This document shows positions 28,001 through 38,241 of a DNA stretch of 64,000 nt, piece by piece. Both the position numbers and the translations under genes were made by a program. Within the stretch, counting starts at the first letter, position 1. Every line of letters starts with the position of its first letter. The notes beneath the pieces were generated by a model. That model searched no databases, was not told the origin of the DNA, and saw only the letters and a list, made by a program, of their open reading frames with translations. Source of the DNA: Eretmocerus hayati (taxonomy: Eukaryota; Arthropoda; Insecta; Hymenoptera; Aphelinidae); the NCBI GenBank assembly GCA_029851415.1, contig CM056743.1:89564501-89628500 (forward strand), written 5' to 3'.

Positions 28001-30232
28001 GGGCCCCATAGCCGAGGGTGCTGACTAGTAATAAATTCCCTGGGCATCATGACTGGTACATATCTACTTAATCTGAGGTTTTTCAGAGATTTGGGTCCAC
28101 TGGAACGTCCTACAACCCACAGTGGCGTCAAGACTGCGGAGATAACTGCTCAGAGCTCGATTCCGCCCTGTTTGGGGCCCCATAGCCGAGGGTCTGACTG
28201 GTGATGAATTCTCTGAGCATCATCAATGATACATATCTACTTGATCTGAGGTTTTGTGGAATTCTGGAGCCATTGGAACACTCTGAAACCTACAGTGCTG
28301 CCATAACTGCACAGATAACTGCTCAAAGCTCGATTCCGCCTTATTTTGGGCTCCATAGCCGAGGATGCTGGTTGGGAATGAATCCTCTGGGCATCGGAGA
28401 TAGTACGTGACTACTTGATCTAAGGTTCTGTAGAGATTCGGTTCCATTGGATTATCCCACAATCCACAGTGGTGTCATCACTGCGCAGATAGCTGCTCAG
28501 AGCTCGATTCCGCCCTGTTTTGGGCCCCATAGCCGAGGGTGCTGACTGGTGATGAATTCTCTGCGCATCATCAATAATACATATCTACTTGATCTAAGGT
28601 TTTGTAGAGTTCTGGATCCATTGGAACATCCGACAACCCACAGTGCTGTCATAACTGCGCAGATAACTGCTCAAAGCTCCATTCCGCCCTGATTTGGGCC
28701 CCATAGCCGAGGGTGCTGACTAGTAATGAATTCTATGGGCATCATGAATGGTACATATCTCTTCGATCCGAGGTTCTGGGGAGTTTTGGATCCATTGGAA
28801 CATCCTACAACCCGAAAAGGCGTCATAACTGAGCGGAACATTGTCAAAGCTGGATTCCGCCCCGTTTTGGGCGCCATAGCCGAGGGTGCTGGCTGGGAAT
28901 GAATTCTCTGGGCATCGGAGATAGTAGGTGACTACTTGATCTAAGGTTCTGTAGAGTTTCGGATCCATTGGATTGTCCCACAATCCACATTGCGTCATAA
29001 CCGCCTAGATAACTGCTCAAAGCTCGATTCCGCCCTGTTTTGGGCCCCATAGCCGAGGGTGCTGACTAGTAATAAATTCCCTGGGCATCATGACTGGTAC
29101 ATATCTACTCAATCTAAAGTTTTTCAGAGATTTGGGTCCACTGGAACGTCCTACAACCCACAGTGGCGTCAAGACTGCGGAGATAACTGCTCAGAGCTCG
29201 ATTCCGCCCTGTTTGGGGCCCCATAGCCGAGGGTCTGACTGGTGATGAATTCTCTGAGCATCGTCAATGATACATATCTACTTGATCTGAGGTTTTGTAG
29301 AGTTCTGGAGCCATTGGAACATTCTACAACCCACAGTGCTGTCATAACTGTGCAGATAATTGCTCAAAGCTCGATTCCGCCCTGTTTTGGACCCCATAGT
29401 CGAAGGTGCTGACTGGTAATGAATACTCTGTGTATCATGAATGGTACCCGACCACTGCATCTAAGGTTTCGTAGAGTTTTAGATCCATTGAAACATCCTA
29501 GAACCCCCAGTGCTGTCATAACTCCACAGATAACTGCTCAAAGCTCCATTCCGGCCTGTTTGGGGCCCCATAGCCGAGGGTGCTGACTAGTAATGAATTC
29601 TCTGGGCCTCATTAATGGTACATATCTTTTTGATCCGAGGGTTTGGGGAGTTTTGGATCCATTGGAACATCCTACAACCCGAAAAGGCGTCATAACTGCG
29701 CGGAACATGCTCAAAGCTGGATTCCGCCGCGTTTTGCGCCCCATAGCCGAAGACGCTGGCTGATAATGAATCCTCTGGGCATCGGAGATAGTACGTGACG
29801 ATTTGGTCAAGGGTTCTGTGGAGTTCCTGGTCCATTGGAACATCCTACAACCCACAGTGGTGTCATCACTGCGCAGATAACTGCTCAGAGCTCGATTCCG
29901 CCCTGTTTTCGGCCCCATAGCCGAGGGTGCTGACTGGTGATGAATTCTCTGAGCATCATCAATGATACATCTCTACTTGATCTGAGGTTTTGTGGAATTC
30001 TGGAGCCATTGGAACACTCTGAAACCCACAGTGCTGCCATAACTGCACAGATAACTGCTCAAAGCTCGATTCCGCCTTATTTTGGGCTCCATAGCCGAGG
30101 GTGCTGGTTGGGAATGAATCCTCTGGGCATCGGAGATAGTACGTGACTACTTGATCTAAGGTTCTGTAGAGATTCGGATCCATTGGATTATCCCACAATC
30201 CACAGTGGTGTCATCACTGCGCAGATAGCTGC
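22074..30232. repeat. 47-monomer high-order unit, copy 2 (8,159 bp: Q2-P4-P5)
   Basis: Tandem second copy: Q2 22074-23636, P4 23637-26934, P5 26935-30232. Private differences include G for T at 24895 in P4, and G for A at 29263 and G for T at 29641 in P5. So few differences over 8 kb imply a very recent duplication, or an assembly duplication. Confidence 0.92.
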
Positions 30233-31314
30233 TCAGAGCTCGATTCCGCCCTGTTTTGGGCCCCATAGCCGAGGGTGCTGACTGGTGATGAATTCTCTGC
30301 GCATCATCAATAATACATATCTACTTGATCTAAGGTTTTGTAGAGTTCTGGATCCATTGGAACATCCTGCAACCCACAGTGCTGTCATAACTGCACAGAT
30401 AACTGCTCAAAGCTCGATTCCGCCTTGTTTTGGGCTCCATAGCCGAGGGTGCTGGCTGGGAATTAATTCTCTGGGCATCATGAATGGTACATATCTATTC
30501 GTTTCGAGGTTTTGGGGAGTTTTGGATCCGTTGGAACATCCTACAACCCGAAAAGGCGTCATAGCTGCGCGGAACATTGTCAAAGCTGGATTTCGCCCCG
30601 TTTCCGCCCCATAGCCGAGGTCGCTGACTGGTAATGACGTCTCTGGGCATCATAAATGGTACATAATCGCTTGATCTAAGGTTCTGTAGAGTTTTGGATT
30701 CATTGGAACATCCTACAACCCACAGCGCTGTCGGAACCGCGCAGATAACTGCTTAAAGCTCGATTCCGCCCTGTTTTGGGCCCCATAGCCGAGGGTGCTG
30801 GCTGGTAATGAATTCTCTGGGCATCATAAATGGTACATATCTACTTGATCTGAGGTTTTAGGGAGTTTTGGATCCATTGGAACATCCTACAACCCGAAAA
30901 GGCGTCATAACTGCGCGGAACATTGTCAAAGCTGGATTTCGCCCCGTTTTGGGCCCCATACCCGAGGGTGCTGGCTGGTAATGAATTCTCTGGGCATCAT
31001 AAATGGTACATATCTACTTGATCTGAGGTTTTAGGGAGTTTTGGATCCATTGGAACATCCTACAACCCGAAAAGGCGTCATAACTGCGCGGAACCTTGTC
31101 AAAGCTGGATTTCGCCCCGTTTTGGGCCCCATACCCGAGGGTGCTGACTGGTGATAGATACTCTGGGCATCAAAGATAGTACATGATTACTCGATCGAGG
31201 GTTCTGTGTAGTTTCGGGTCCATCGGAACATCTTACAACCCACAGTGGTGTCGTCTCTCCGCAGATAACTGCTCAAAGCTCGATTCCGCCCTGTTTCCGG
31301 CCCCATAGCCGACG
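30233..31314. repeat. Satellite segment R' with a fresh single-monomer duplication
   Basis: This follows P5 as segment R follows P1. One monomer is duplicated in tandem (about 30785-30959 and 30960-31133), differing essentially at one base (AACATTGTC against AACCTTGTC). The segment stops at the CGACG target site of the inserted element at 31310-31314. Confidence 0.85.
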
Positions 31315-32194
31315 CACAGTGGGGCTAGAAATCGATTTCGGGACAAGATCCAGCGCCTCGCGAATCCCCAACCAATCGGAAGGATTCAAACGGGATAGTT
31401 CCCGTCTTTTGACACTCTACAAGATCCCTTCCAGGCGAATTCGATTTTGGAAGCTGCGGAGTCACATAATCGTGTTGGTCGATCATTCAAAAATCGTCAA
31501 AAATCGAGTCTCCTCGCTCCTGGCGGCAATGTACAATTTTCTGGTTGGGCCCAAAATACATGTTCCTGGTCACACTTGATAAGGGAAATACTCTCATCAT
31601 TGCAGCACTCCGGCAACCTAATCTTCAATCAGGATTTCAGGCTCAACAACCTTGTTAACAAATCCCAATCATCAAAAATCGACTTTCTCCGATCCTTGCG
31701 GTAATGTACGAGGTTCTCAGCGGGCTCAAATCATAAGTTAGAGATACACAATATGTGAGCCCATGTCCCAAGATTGCGCGAGCTTCATGCAAGGGCTTTA
31801 GAACTCTACAATATCTCCCCCACTCACTTAGTACTCGAATATCATCGATATCTACGACCTCTTGGAGTATACGTCGATGTAGCATCACAAAATCCCTCCA
31901 AGGTGTCAACTCGACCTCAAATGCTTTTCGAACACCCCCACCTGGATTTGGAAATGATTGCAGTAAGGAGGACCTATTTATCACTCATCAGTACAAACTG
32001 ATACTTCTTGCTTTTCGTCTTAATCGCCCTACTACACGATCCTGGGCCTCTAGAGCTTCCCGAATTTAATTCTCCGGGAAGGTATCTGGTAGAGTGAGGA
32101 AAAACGGAGAAAAGACCGTTTGAATGATTTCAATCGATTTAGAATTCGCGTTGCGCTGAATCTTGTCCCGAAATCGGGATTCAGCCCCACTGTG
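31315..32194. mobile_element. Non-autonomous DNA transposon with RSS-like ends (Transib/RAG-like)
   Basis: An 880-bp insertion splits a satellite monomer. Both ends read CACAGTGGGGCT inward and stay reverse-complementary, imperfectly, for about 150 bp. The pentamer CGACG flanks both sides (31310-31314 and 32195-32199); with one copy removed the monomer is restored (AGC-CGACG-GTGCTG), so it is a 5-bp target duplication. CACAGTG equals the consensus heptamer of vertebrate recombination signals. In both ends, after 21 bases, ACAAGAT(C/T)C follows, which is close to the signal nonamer. Transib elements are known for 5-bp GC-rich target duplications and CACWATG-type ends, so a Transib-like MITE is my inference. 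No transposase ORF is present. Internally, about 31490-31552 recurs imperfectly at about 31668-31730. Confidence 0.8.
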
Positions 32195-33410
32195 CGACGG
32201 TGCTGACTGGTAATAAATCCTCTGAGCATCATGAATAGTACATGACCATTTGATCAAAGCTTCCGTAGAGTTTCGGGTCGATTGGATTTATTTCCACAAG
32301 GGTGTCATAACTGAGCAGTTAACTGCTCGAAGCTTGATTCCGCCATGTTTTTGGCCCCATAGCCGAGGGTGCTGACTGGTGATGAATTCTCTGGGCCTCA
32401 TGAATGGTACATATCTTTTTGATCCGAGGTTTTGGGGAGTTTTGGATCTATTGGAACATCCTGGAACCCGAAAAGGCGTCATAACTGGGCGGGACATGCT
32501 CAAAGCTGGATTCCGCCGCGTGTTGGGCCCCATAGCCGAGGTCGCTGGCTGATAATAAATTCTCTGGGCATCGGAGATAGTACGTGACTACTTGGTCAAG
32601 GGTTCTGTAGAGTTCCGGGTCCATTGGAACATCCTACAACCCACAGTGGTGTTATCACTGCGCAGATAACTGCTCAGAGCTCGATTCCGCCCTGTTTTCG
32701 GCCCCATAGCCGAGGGTGCTGACTGGTGATGAATTCTCTGAGCATCATCAATGATACATCTCAACTTGATCTGAGGTTTTGTGGAGTTCTGGAGCCATTG
32801 GAACATTCTACAACCCACAGTGCTGGCATAACTGCACAGATAACTGCTCAAAGCTCGATTCCGCCTTATTTTGGGCTCCATAGCCAAGGATGCTGACTGG
32901 TGATAAATCCTCTGAGCATCATAAATGGTACATAACTATTTTATCTGAGGTTCTGTAGAGTTTCGGATCCATTGGAACATCCTACAACCCACAGGGGTGT
33001 CATAACTGCGCAGATAACTGCTCAAAGCTCGATTCCGCCCTGTTCTGGGCCCCATAGCCGAGGGTGCTGACTGGTAATAAATCCTCTGAGCATCATAAAT
33101 GGTTCATAACTATTTGATCTGAGGTTCTGTAGAGTTTTGGATCCATTGGAACATCCTACAACCCACAGTGGTGTCATGACTGCGCAGATAACTGCTCAAA
33201 GCTCGATTCCGCCCCGTTTTGGGCCCCATAGCCGAGGTCGCTGGCTGGTGAAGAATCCTTCGGTCTCAGTCGATGGTACCTGATCACTTCATCTGTCTCG
33301 GGTCCATGGGGACTCTTTTCATCCCCCGCATGACGTCTTGACTGCGACAAAATAACTCTAAACAGGGTTTCCCCTGTGTTGACCCCCATGATCGAGTTGG
33401 CTGATTCGTT
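32195..33410. repeat. Satellite array, diverged right flank
   Basis: Monomers resume directly after the insertion and run about seven more copies. They match neither the high-order blocks nor each other closely. The last copy (from about 33235) has lost many positions and is recognisable only by segments such as GTCGCTGGCTGGT and a terminal CCCCCATGATCGAG; it fades out by about 33410. Confidence 0.9.
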
Positions 33411-33929
33411 TTCGATTCCCTATTATCTCTGAAGACTCATGTGTATCCAGCTCATCGTCAGACAGGTTTCCGTATGCGATTGAATCTTCTCATTCGCACG
33501 TTATCGCACAGAGGTAGCTCAGCCTATCATATATTTCTCATCTCGCCCCGCTCCAGCTCTCGTCCAGCCTCAGACCCAAATATCGGTTCCCCTTTGGTCT
33601 CGGGAAAATCTCGACTATACCTTTCGAGAGTAATGAAAAAATTTATAAATTCCCCCGTAGTTCTGAGTGTTCTCGAAGCTCCGCCTGTATATGTTGTCCG
33701 CTAGCGTAAGCTTACGCTAGCGAAAACCATCATATTTCAGCTGAATCTTATCACACGCATATTCTGAGGACATATTCTGAGAGTGATAAAAAAGTCATGA
33801 AAAATGAGCTATTGCACATTTCCGTACGATCTCTCCCCGGCCATGTGTTCGCTAGCGTAAGCTTCCGCTAGCGAAAACTCTCGTAATTTCAGCCCATGAC
33901 CGGTAATAAATTCCTTTCTTTGGTAATAA
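33411..33929. repeat. Degenerate ~150-bp repeat with NheI/HindIII-centred palindromes
   Basis: A perfect 24-bp palindrome lies at 33699-33722 (CGCTAGCGTAAG and its mirror, centred on AAGCTT). A copy with one mismatch lies 151 bp downstream at 33850-33873. Surrounding words recur in the same order (GTAATGAAAAAA / GTCATGAAAAAT, TTTCAGC), so this is a tandem pair of about 150 bp, with a partial third unit leading into 33950. I see no gene. Confidence 0.7.
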
Positions 33930-35318
33930 ATGAGTAATAAAAAAGTAATGAAAGGTGAAATTGGTTTGGGACCGATTTGTGAGTTAGTGTTCGCTAGCTT
34001 CAGGTACCCATATGAAATGCTGCAAGAAGGTAAAATTCTACCTGAAGCAAATGCCTTGAAATCCTTGAACCCCGTGCTAAAGGACGATTTGTTGAGAGTA
34101 GGTAGCAGAATCAAAAATTCAGATCTATGTGACGATGAGAAATTTCCCGTTATCTTACCTACAAAATCTACTCCGACGGAGCTCTTGATTCGATATTTTC
34201 ATCACATCACGTTGCACGGTGGTACTCAACTGACTCTTTCTACTAGCAGACAAATGTTCCGGATTATTCGAGGGAAAAGTGCAGTGAAAGTTATTATTGA
34301 TAATCGCACCAGTTGTCAAAGATACAGAGCTACTCCGCAGTATCAAATGATGGCAGCTCTACCTCAAGAACGGGTACTGCCTACGCGTCCATTTAAGAAA
34401 TCAGGTGTAGATTACGCAGGTCCATTCAAATTGCTAGCTTCACGCATTCGCGGACAAATTTCCTACAAGGGTTATTTCATTATTTTCATTTGTCTTTGCA
34501 CAAAAGCAATTCACCTTGAAGCTGTCTCCGATTACACTACAGAATCGTATCTAGCCGCGTTCGACAGATTCACGGCAAGACGAGGACCTTGTGAGCTTCT
34601 CATAAGTGATCAAGGTCAAAATTTGGTAGGAGCAGATGCCGAACTTAGAAAAATGTTCACCAAAAATTCACCCTACTCCAATTTCATTTCCCAATCCCTT
34701 ATCAATTTGGGGACAAAGTGGCGTTTTAATCCACCATCCGCCCCACATTTTGGAGGAATTTGGGAAGCGGGGGTTGAGGCAGTGAAATATTACCTAAGGA
34801 GGGTAGTGGGAGAAACAATACTCACCTTTGAGGAATTCACAACAGTCCTTAATCAAGTGGAGGCATGCCTCAACTCTCGGCCTCTCATGCCCCTCAGCAA
34901 TGACCCTTCTGATCTAGAGGCTCTCACACCTGCCCATTTTCTGATAGGAGAGCCATCCCTACTAATAGTCAAGGACAGAGTTACCAATGACAAAGTGTCA
35001 CCTCTACGACGCCGGAAAATCATCACACAAATGGTCCAACAACTTCGGGAATGTTGGTTGCACCAGTATCTCCATACGCTCCATGAACGAAATAAGTGGA
35101 CCTCAGTACAACCTAACTTTGCTGAAGGTGACCTAGTTTTAGTGAGAAACGAAATAACGCCACCATCCAGATGGCCACTGGGCCAAATAATCAAGACGCT
35201 CCCTGGAAAAGATGGGATTGTTCGAGTAGTGCAGGTGCGCACAGCTACCACCATCCTGGATCGACCGATTGTGAAGTTGGTGAGATTATTTCGCCCACAA
35301 AGTGAAGATGAAGAGTGA
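33930..35318 (+). CDS. BEL/Pao Pol C-terminal part: integrase plus DUF5641-like tail
   Basis: A 462-codon uninterrupted frame; the true start is unknown because Pol is truncated. Residues ~35-75 match the pre-integrase linker (SLNPVLKDDLLRVGSRI). The N-terminal zinc site keeps its histidines (HHITLHGG), but the first cysteine of the CxxC pair is replaced by arginine (RTSC where the related copy has CKSC). The catalytic core shows all three acidic residues: VDYAGPF, ISDQGQN and WEAGVE. It is followed by the family's C-terminal region (PAHFLIGE, then SRWPLGQI and VQVRTATTILDRPIVKLV). In an active element this enzyme inserts cDNA into the genome. The loss of a zinc ligand and of the rest of Pol suggests an inactive relic. 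Confidence 0.9.
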   Translation: MSNKKVMKGEIGLGPICELVFASFRYPYEMLQEGKILPEANALKSLNPVLKDDLLRVGSRIKNSDLCDDEKFPVILPTKSTPTELLIRYFHHITLHGGTQLTLSTSRQMFRIIRGKSAVKVIIDNRTSCQRYRATPQYQMMAALPQERVLPTRPFKKSGVDYAGPFKLLASRIRGQISYKGYFIIFICLCTKAIHLEAVSDYTTESYLAAFDRFTARRGPCELLISDQGQNLVGADAELRKMFTKNSPYSNFISQSLINLGTKWRFNPPSAPHFGGIWEAGVEAVKYYLRRVVGETILTFEEFTTVLNQVEACLNSRPLMPLSNDPSDLEALTPAHFLIGEPSLLIVKDRVTNDKVSPLRRRKIITQMVQQLRECWLHQYLHTLHERNKWTSVQPNFAEGDLVLVRNEITPPSRWPLGQIIKTLPGKDGIVRVVQVRTATTILDRPIVKLVRLFRPQSEDEE

Positions 35319-35526
35319 TCTGTGCAGTGTTCCTTAGAATCTATGAATTTTTCGTTTTTTTTTCTTTTCTTGAAATCAGTGAACAGTTTGGATTATTTTC
35401 TCCAGATGAAATTGAATAATGACTCTATATTTTTCACTACAAGTGAACTCTTAATTTTCCACACTTTTATGAAATCCTTTGTTCATTTCAATGAAATCTA
35501 TCCTTTTTTTTCTCGAGGTGGGAGGA

Positions 35527-35850
35527 TGTTTATGTAGCACCGATCAAACAATGTCCGCGACAGCACACATACATTCACGCACACATTAGCTAAGCCGTCA
35601 AGGGGCATTAGATGCTCAACCGGCAGTAGAACCGACTGCAGTATATATATATAGACATTCAGCCGCTCGGCTATAAGCCTCCCGCTCTGCTCCGGTTCAA
35701 TCAGTCTTCTTGTGGATCGCGAACAGTACGCACACTCTCGACCAACTCGAGCATGTACCATATTGCTCAATATAGTTTTGCGAACAGTTCAATTAAACCT
35801 CTCCTATAGTTCATTCTGCATTCACCTGAATCCAATCCCGCATATAAACA
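35527..35850 (+). repeat. Probable 3' LTR of BEL-1
   Basis: Starts with TGTTTATGTAGCACC right after a purine tract and probably ends at ...CATATAAACA. It contains a TATA-like run (about 35641-35652) followed by CTCCGGTTCAATCAGTC and TGTGGATCGCG. A similar module appears near 46290, linked to the second BEL copy. The 3' border is inferred from the terminal CA only. Confidence 0.6.
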
Positions 35851-36000
35851 AATATGAACTGTAGTTAGAAGATAGAAGACTCAGAATGTTGTTTACGGAG
35901 TAGATAGGAACGTTCTGCTAAAGAAAATTTTGATGGAGTTCAGATGTCTCAGATGGTTAATTCTCTTTTCTGCTCTCTCTGTTTGAATTACAGGAACAGT

Positions 36001-36889
36001 GTACACCGCTACACGACCAGAAATAGTGTTCATAACACCTTCTGAGCGCAGGCTCGGAGAAGATCTTAGGAGGGCTCAGGATAGAGCAAATAACTGGGCT
36101 GAGGCATTCAAAGAGGCAACTTAGACAATGCTGGCTCAGAGGGATGAATTGAGAGTTCAAGCGGGACAGTAACAGACCGCTAGCTCAGAGGCTCAGAGGG
36201 AGAGAGAGGAGCTCAGGCAGACTGCAAGGGAGCTGTCAGATCTCTTATCAACTGCGTTTGGGAGTGCTGGTGGAAACACAGCCCCATCTTCGTCAACTTC
36301 AGGAGTAGCAATCCAACAAGACCCTGAGTTGACTCAAGATATTAGACGCTCAGACGCATCTGGTCAACGACGAGACAATGCTGTCTCAGAACAAAATCCT
36401 AGACGCTTAGAAGCCTCGAACCACCAGGCATTCAACTCTACACCTATTGCTACCGACTTTAAAATCTCACAGGTTAGGCAATCTCGTATAGATGCAACAA
36501 CTCAGAATGATTGTTCCCGAGGTGAGAACTCAGGAGTGCTTTCTTTGAATGTTTCATATACTCTTGTAAACGAGTTAGATGCGACATTGTTGCGGGTGAA
36601 CAGTACTTCAAAGTCATCAAATTCCGGAAAAGTTTCAGTTAAAAGGGATCACAAATTAACTCATAAAGCACCATATGATCTGTGGCTAGATAGTTTGAAA
36701 TCAGAACTTCAGACAATAGATTTGTTAGATGTAATTGATTCCAATGTACCAGCAGTTAGATCATTTACAGCTCCAGAAATTCAGGAGAGGAAAATTGTTG
36801 TTCGCGACATAACTATAAATCATATAGATTCGCATTATCACAAGAAAATAATTAAAATCAGAAGTAAATATGACCGATACGAGCGGTGA
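36001..36889 (+). pseudogene. Copia Gag, N-terminal part
   Basis: An open frame runs from before 36001 with in-frame stops at 36122-36124 (TAG) and 36170-36172 (TAA), then is open to 36889. The first part is rich in E, R, Q and A (EAQREREELRQ), consistent with a coiled coil. It is followed by a Ser/Thr/Asn-rich segment. The reading moves to another frame at about 36870. The assignment to Gag rests on position and continuity with the zinc-knuckle part; the N-terminal sequence itself is not diagnostic. An intron-like TTTGAATTACAG precedes the frame at about 35982-35993. Confidence 0.6.
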
Positions 36890-38126
36890 GACGAAGCTTT
36901 ATCGTTTACGAATGCGTCAAAATGGATCGGTCAATCAGTTCTGTGATAGATTTGACGATTTGATGAGAGAGCATGAAATGTGCGGAACCAAACCCTTAGA
37001 TGAGAGTGACAAGAAGGCGATGTTCTATCAAGCTGTATCGGATAACAGCCGCAATGTGCGAATCTCAGAAGAAATTATCAATGCTTTGAATACAGACATC
37101 TTTCTAAGTGAGATGGAAAATATTATGTTACAGTTTGGAGCAAGTGATAGATCTAGGAGTAACTCAGATGTTCGTGCCAACAGTGCTCAGACGAACAAAA
37201 GATGCCACAGATGCGCTAGACAGGGACATCTGTGGGCATCATGCCCTTTAGCAGCCAGGGGCTTATGGTACTGCTATTTTTGTGAAGGCGACGTCCCTCA
37301 CTATGGTAATGACCCAAACTGCCCTTCGAGGAACAATCCAAGAGATGGGTATGTACCTGCAAATTTGAATCAAACTAGGAGTGAAAATGGAAAATCCCCT
37401 ATTCGGGCTAAAGTTGGTCAGAGTAGAGGCAGCTTCAGAGACAAAGGTACTAGAGGAGGGATAGCTGGTGGTAGAGGTGGTAGAGTGGGAAAGAAGAAGG
37501 TCCCCCAAATTCCAACATCCCGGAGGGAGAAACGACAAGGTCAGGAGAGAGGTCGTCTGAGACTGGCAGGTAATTCAAATGTTCAATCTAGTTCAAATTC
37601 AAAGCTCATTTTCATAGCAGATTCGGGTGTCACTGATCCTATCATTGATGAACGCATCCATCTCAGAGAGTTTAGGAAAAGTTCAAATGAATTCATTCGT
37701 AGTGCCAATAAAAACGAATCGGCAAATATTACAATCGATGGTAGGGGGAATTTACACTTGAAATCAAACATTAACAACGAAACGATTCTGCTTTCTCATG
37801 TTGTCTCGGCTAAAGATGTTTCGGAAGATTTGATCTTTCTCAGACGTTTTGCAGATCTAGGTTTAGGAATATACTTAGATGATGAGAGGTCAAGTATTTT
37901 TGACAAAAATACTGGATCTGAATTCCTCAGAGGAAAATATGGAAAACCAAACTGCTTAATATCTTCAGAAGTAGTGAATGAGGTAGATGAAACTCAGAAG
38001 GCATCAAATAAAATTGATGCGTATTCATGTATAGCTAGAATTGGCACTGTCGACGAAATCCTACAACAATCGCAGACAGACATCATGGAGATAGTAGAAT
38101 CGAGTCAAAATCCTTCAGAAGATTGA
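36870..38126 (+). pseudogene. Copia Gag C-terminus and protease remnant
   Basis: Residues ~1-100 (LRMRQNGSVNQFCDRFDDLM and on) match the capsid-type Copia Gag. A CCHC zinc knuckle follows: CHRCARQGHLWASC fits CX2CX4HX4C. Next comes a basic RGG-like stretch (GGIAGGRGGRVGKKK), probably RNA binding. At about residue 250 the protease active-site motif appears as ADSGVTDP, where Copia proteases normally have DSGATDH. The catalytic DSG is kept, while the following residues have changed. The frame stops at 38124-38126 and the next domain is in another frame. Confidence 0.8.
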
Positions 38127-38241
38127 GAGAGAGAGTCCGTCTGAGATTGGGAGGGAGGAAAAGTCGGATTCCGTTTCGTCGTTAGATAACTCAAAAGATC
38201 AGATTTTAGGAGGGAATTTCCTGAAAGATAAAGTAATTCAA

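Larger units (their letters stand above)
33930..35850 (+). mobile_element. BEL/Pao retrotransposon, 3' fragment (BEL-1)
   Basis: A 5'-truncated BEL/Pao element keeping the integrase end of Pol, a short 3' untranslated stretch, a purine-rich tract (GAGGTGGGAGGA, about 35515-35526) and a 3' LTR beginning TGTTTATG. Gag, protease, RT and RNase H are absent. Element homology begins at about 34020. Confidence 0.85.

Noticed and set aside
2657..31314. CACAGTG heptamer in many satellite monomers as RSS-like recombination sites
   Set aside because: No nonamer-like word follows at 12 or 23 bases, and the transposon did not insert at that site; a seven-base match is expected to recur once a monomer contains it.
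2800..33390. Over a hundred open frames of 60-126 codons on both strands, many near-identical
   Set aside because: They repeat with the satellite period in several frames at once and show no known domain; they come from the monomer lacking stops in places.
2657..33410. CENP-B box in the satellite
   Set aside because: I found no match to the TTCG...A..CGGG pattern in the monomer.
2657..33410. CRISPR-like array
   Set aside because: The unit is ~174 bp without alternating short repeats and unique spacers; the sequence is eukaryotic.
35957..36160. Minus-strand ORF opposite Copia Gag
   Set aside because: Shadow of the Gag frame on the other strand.
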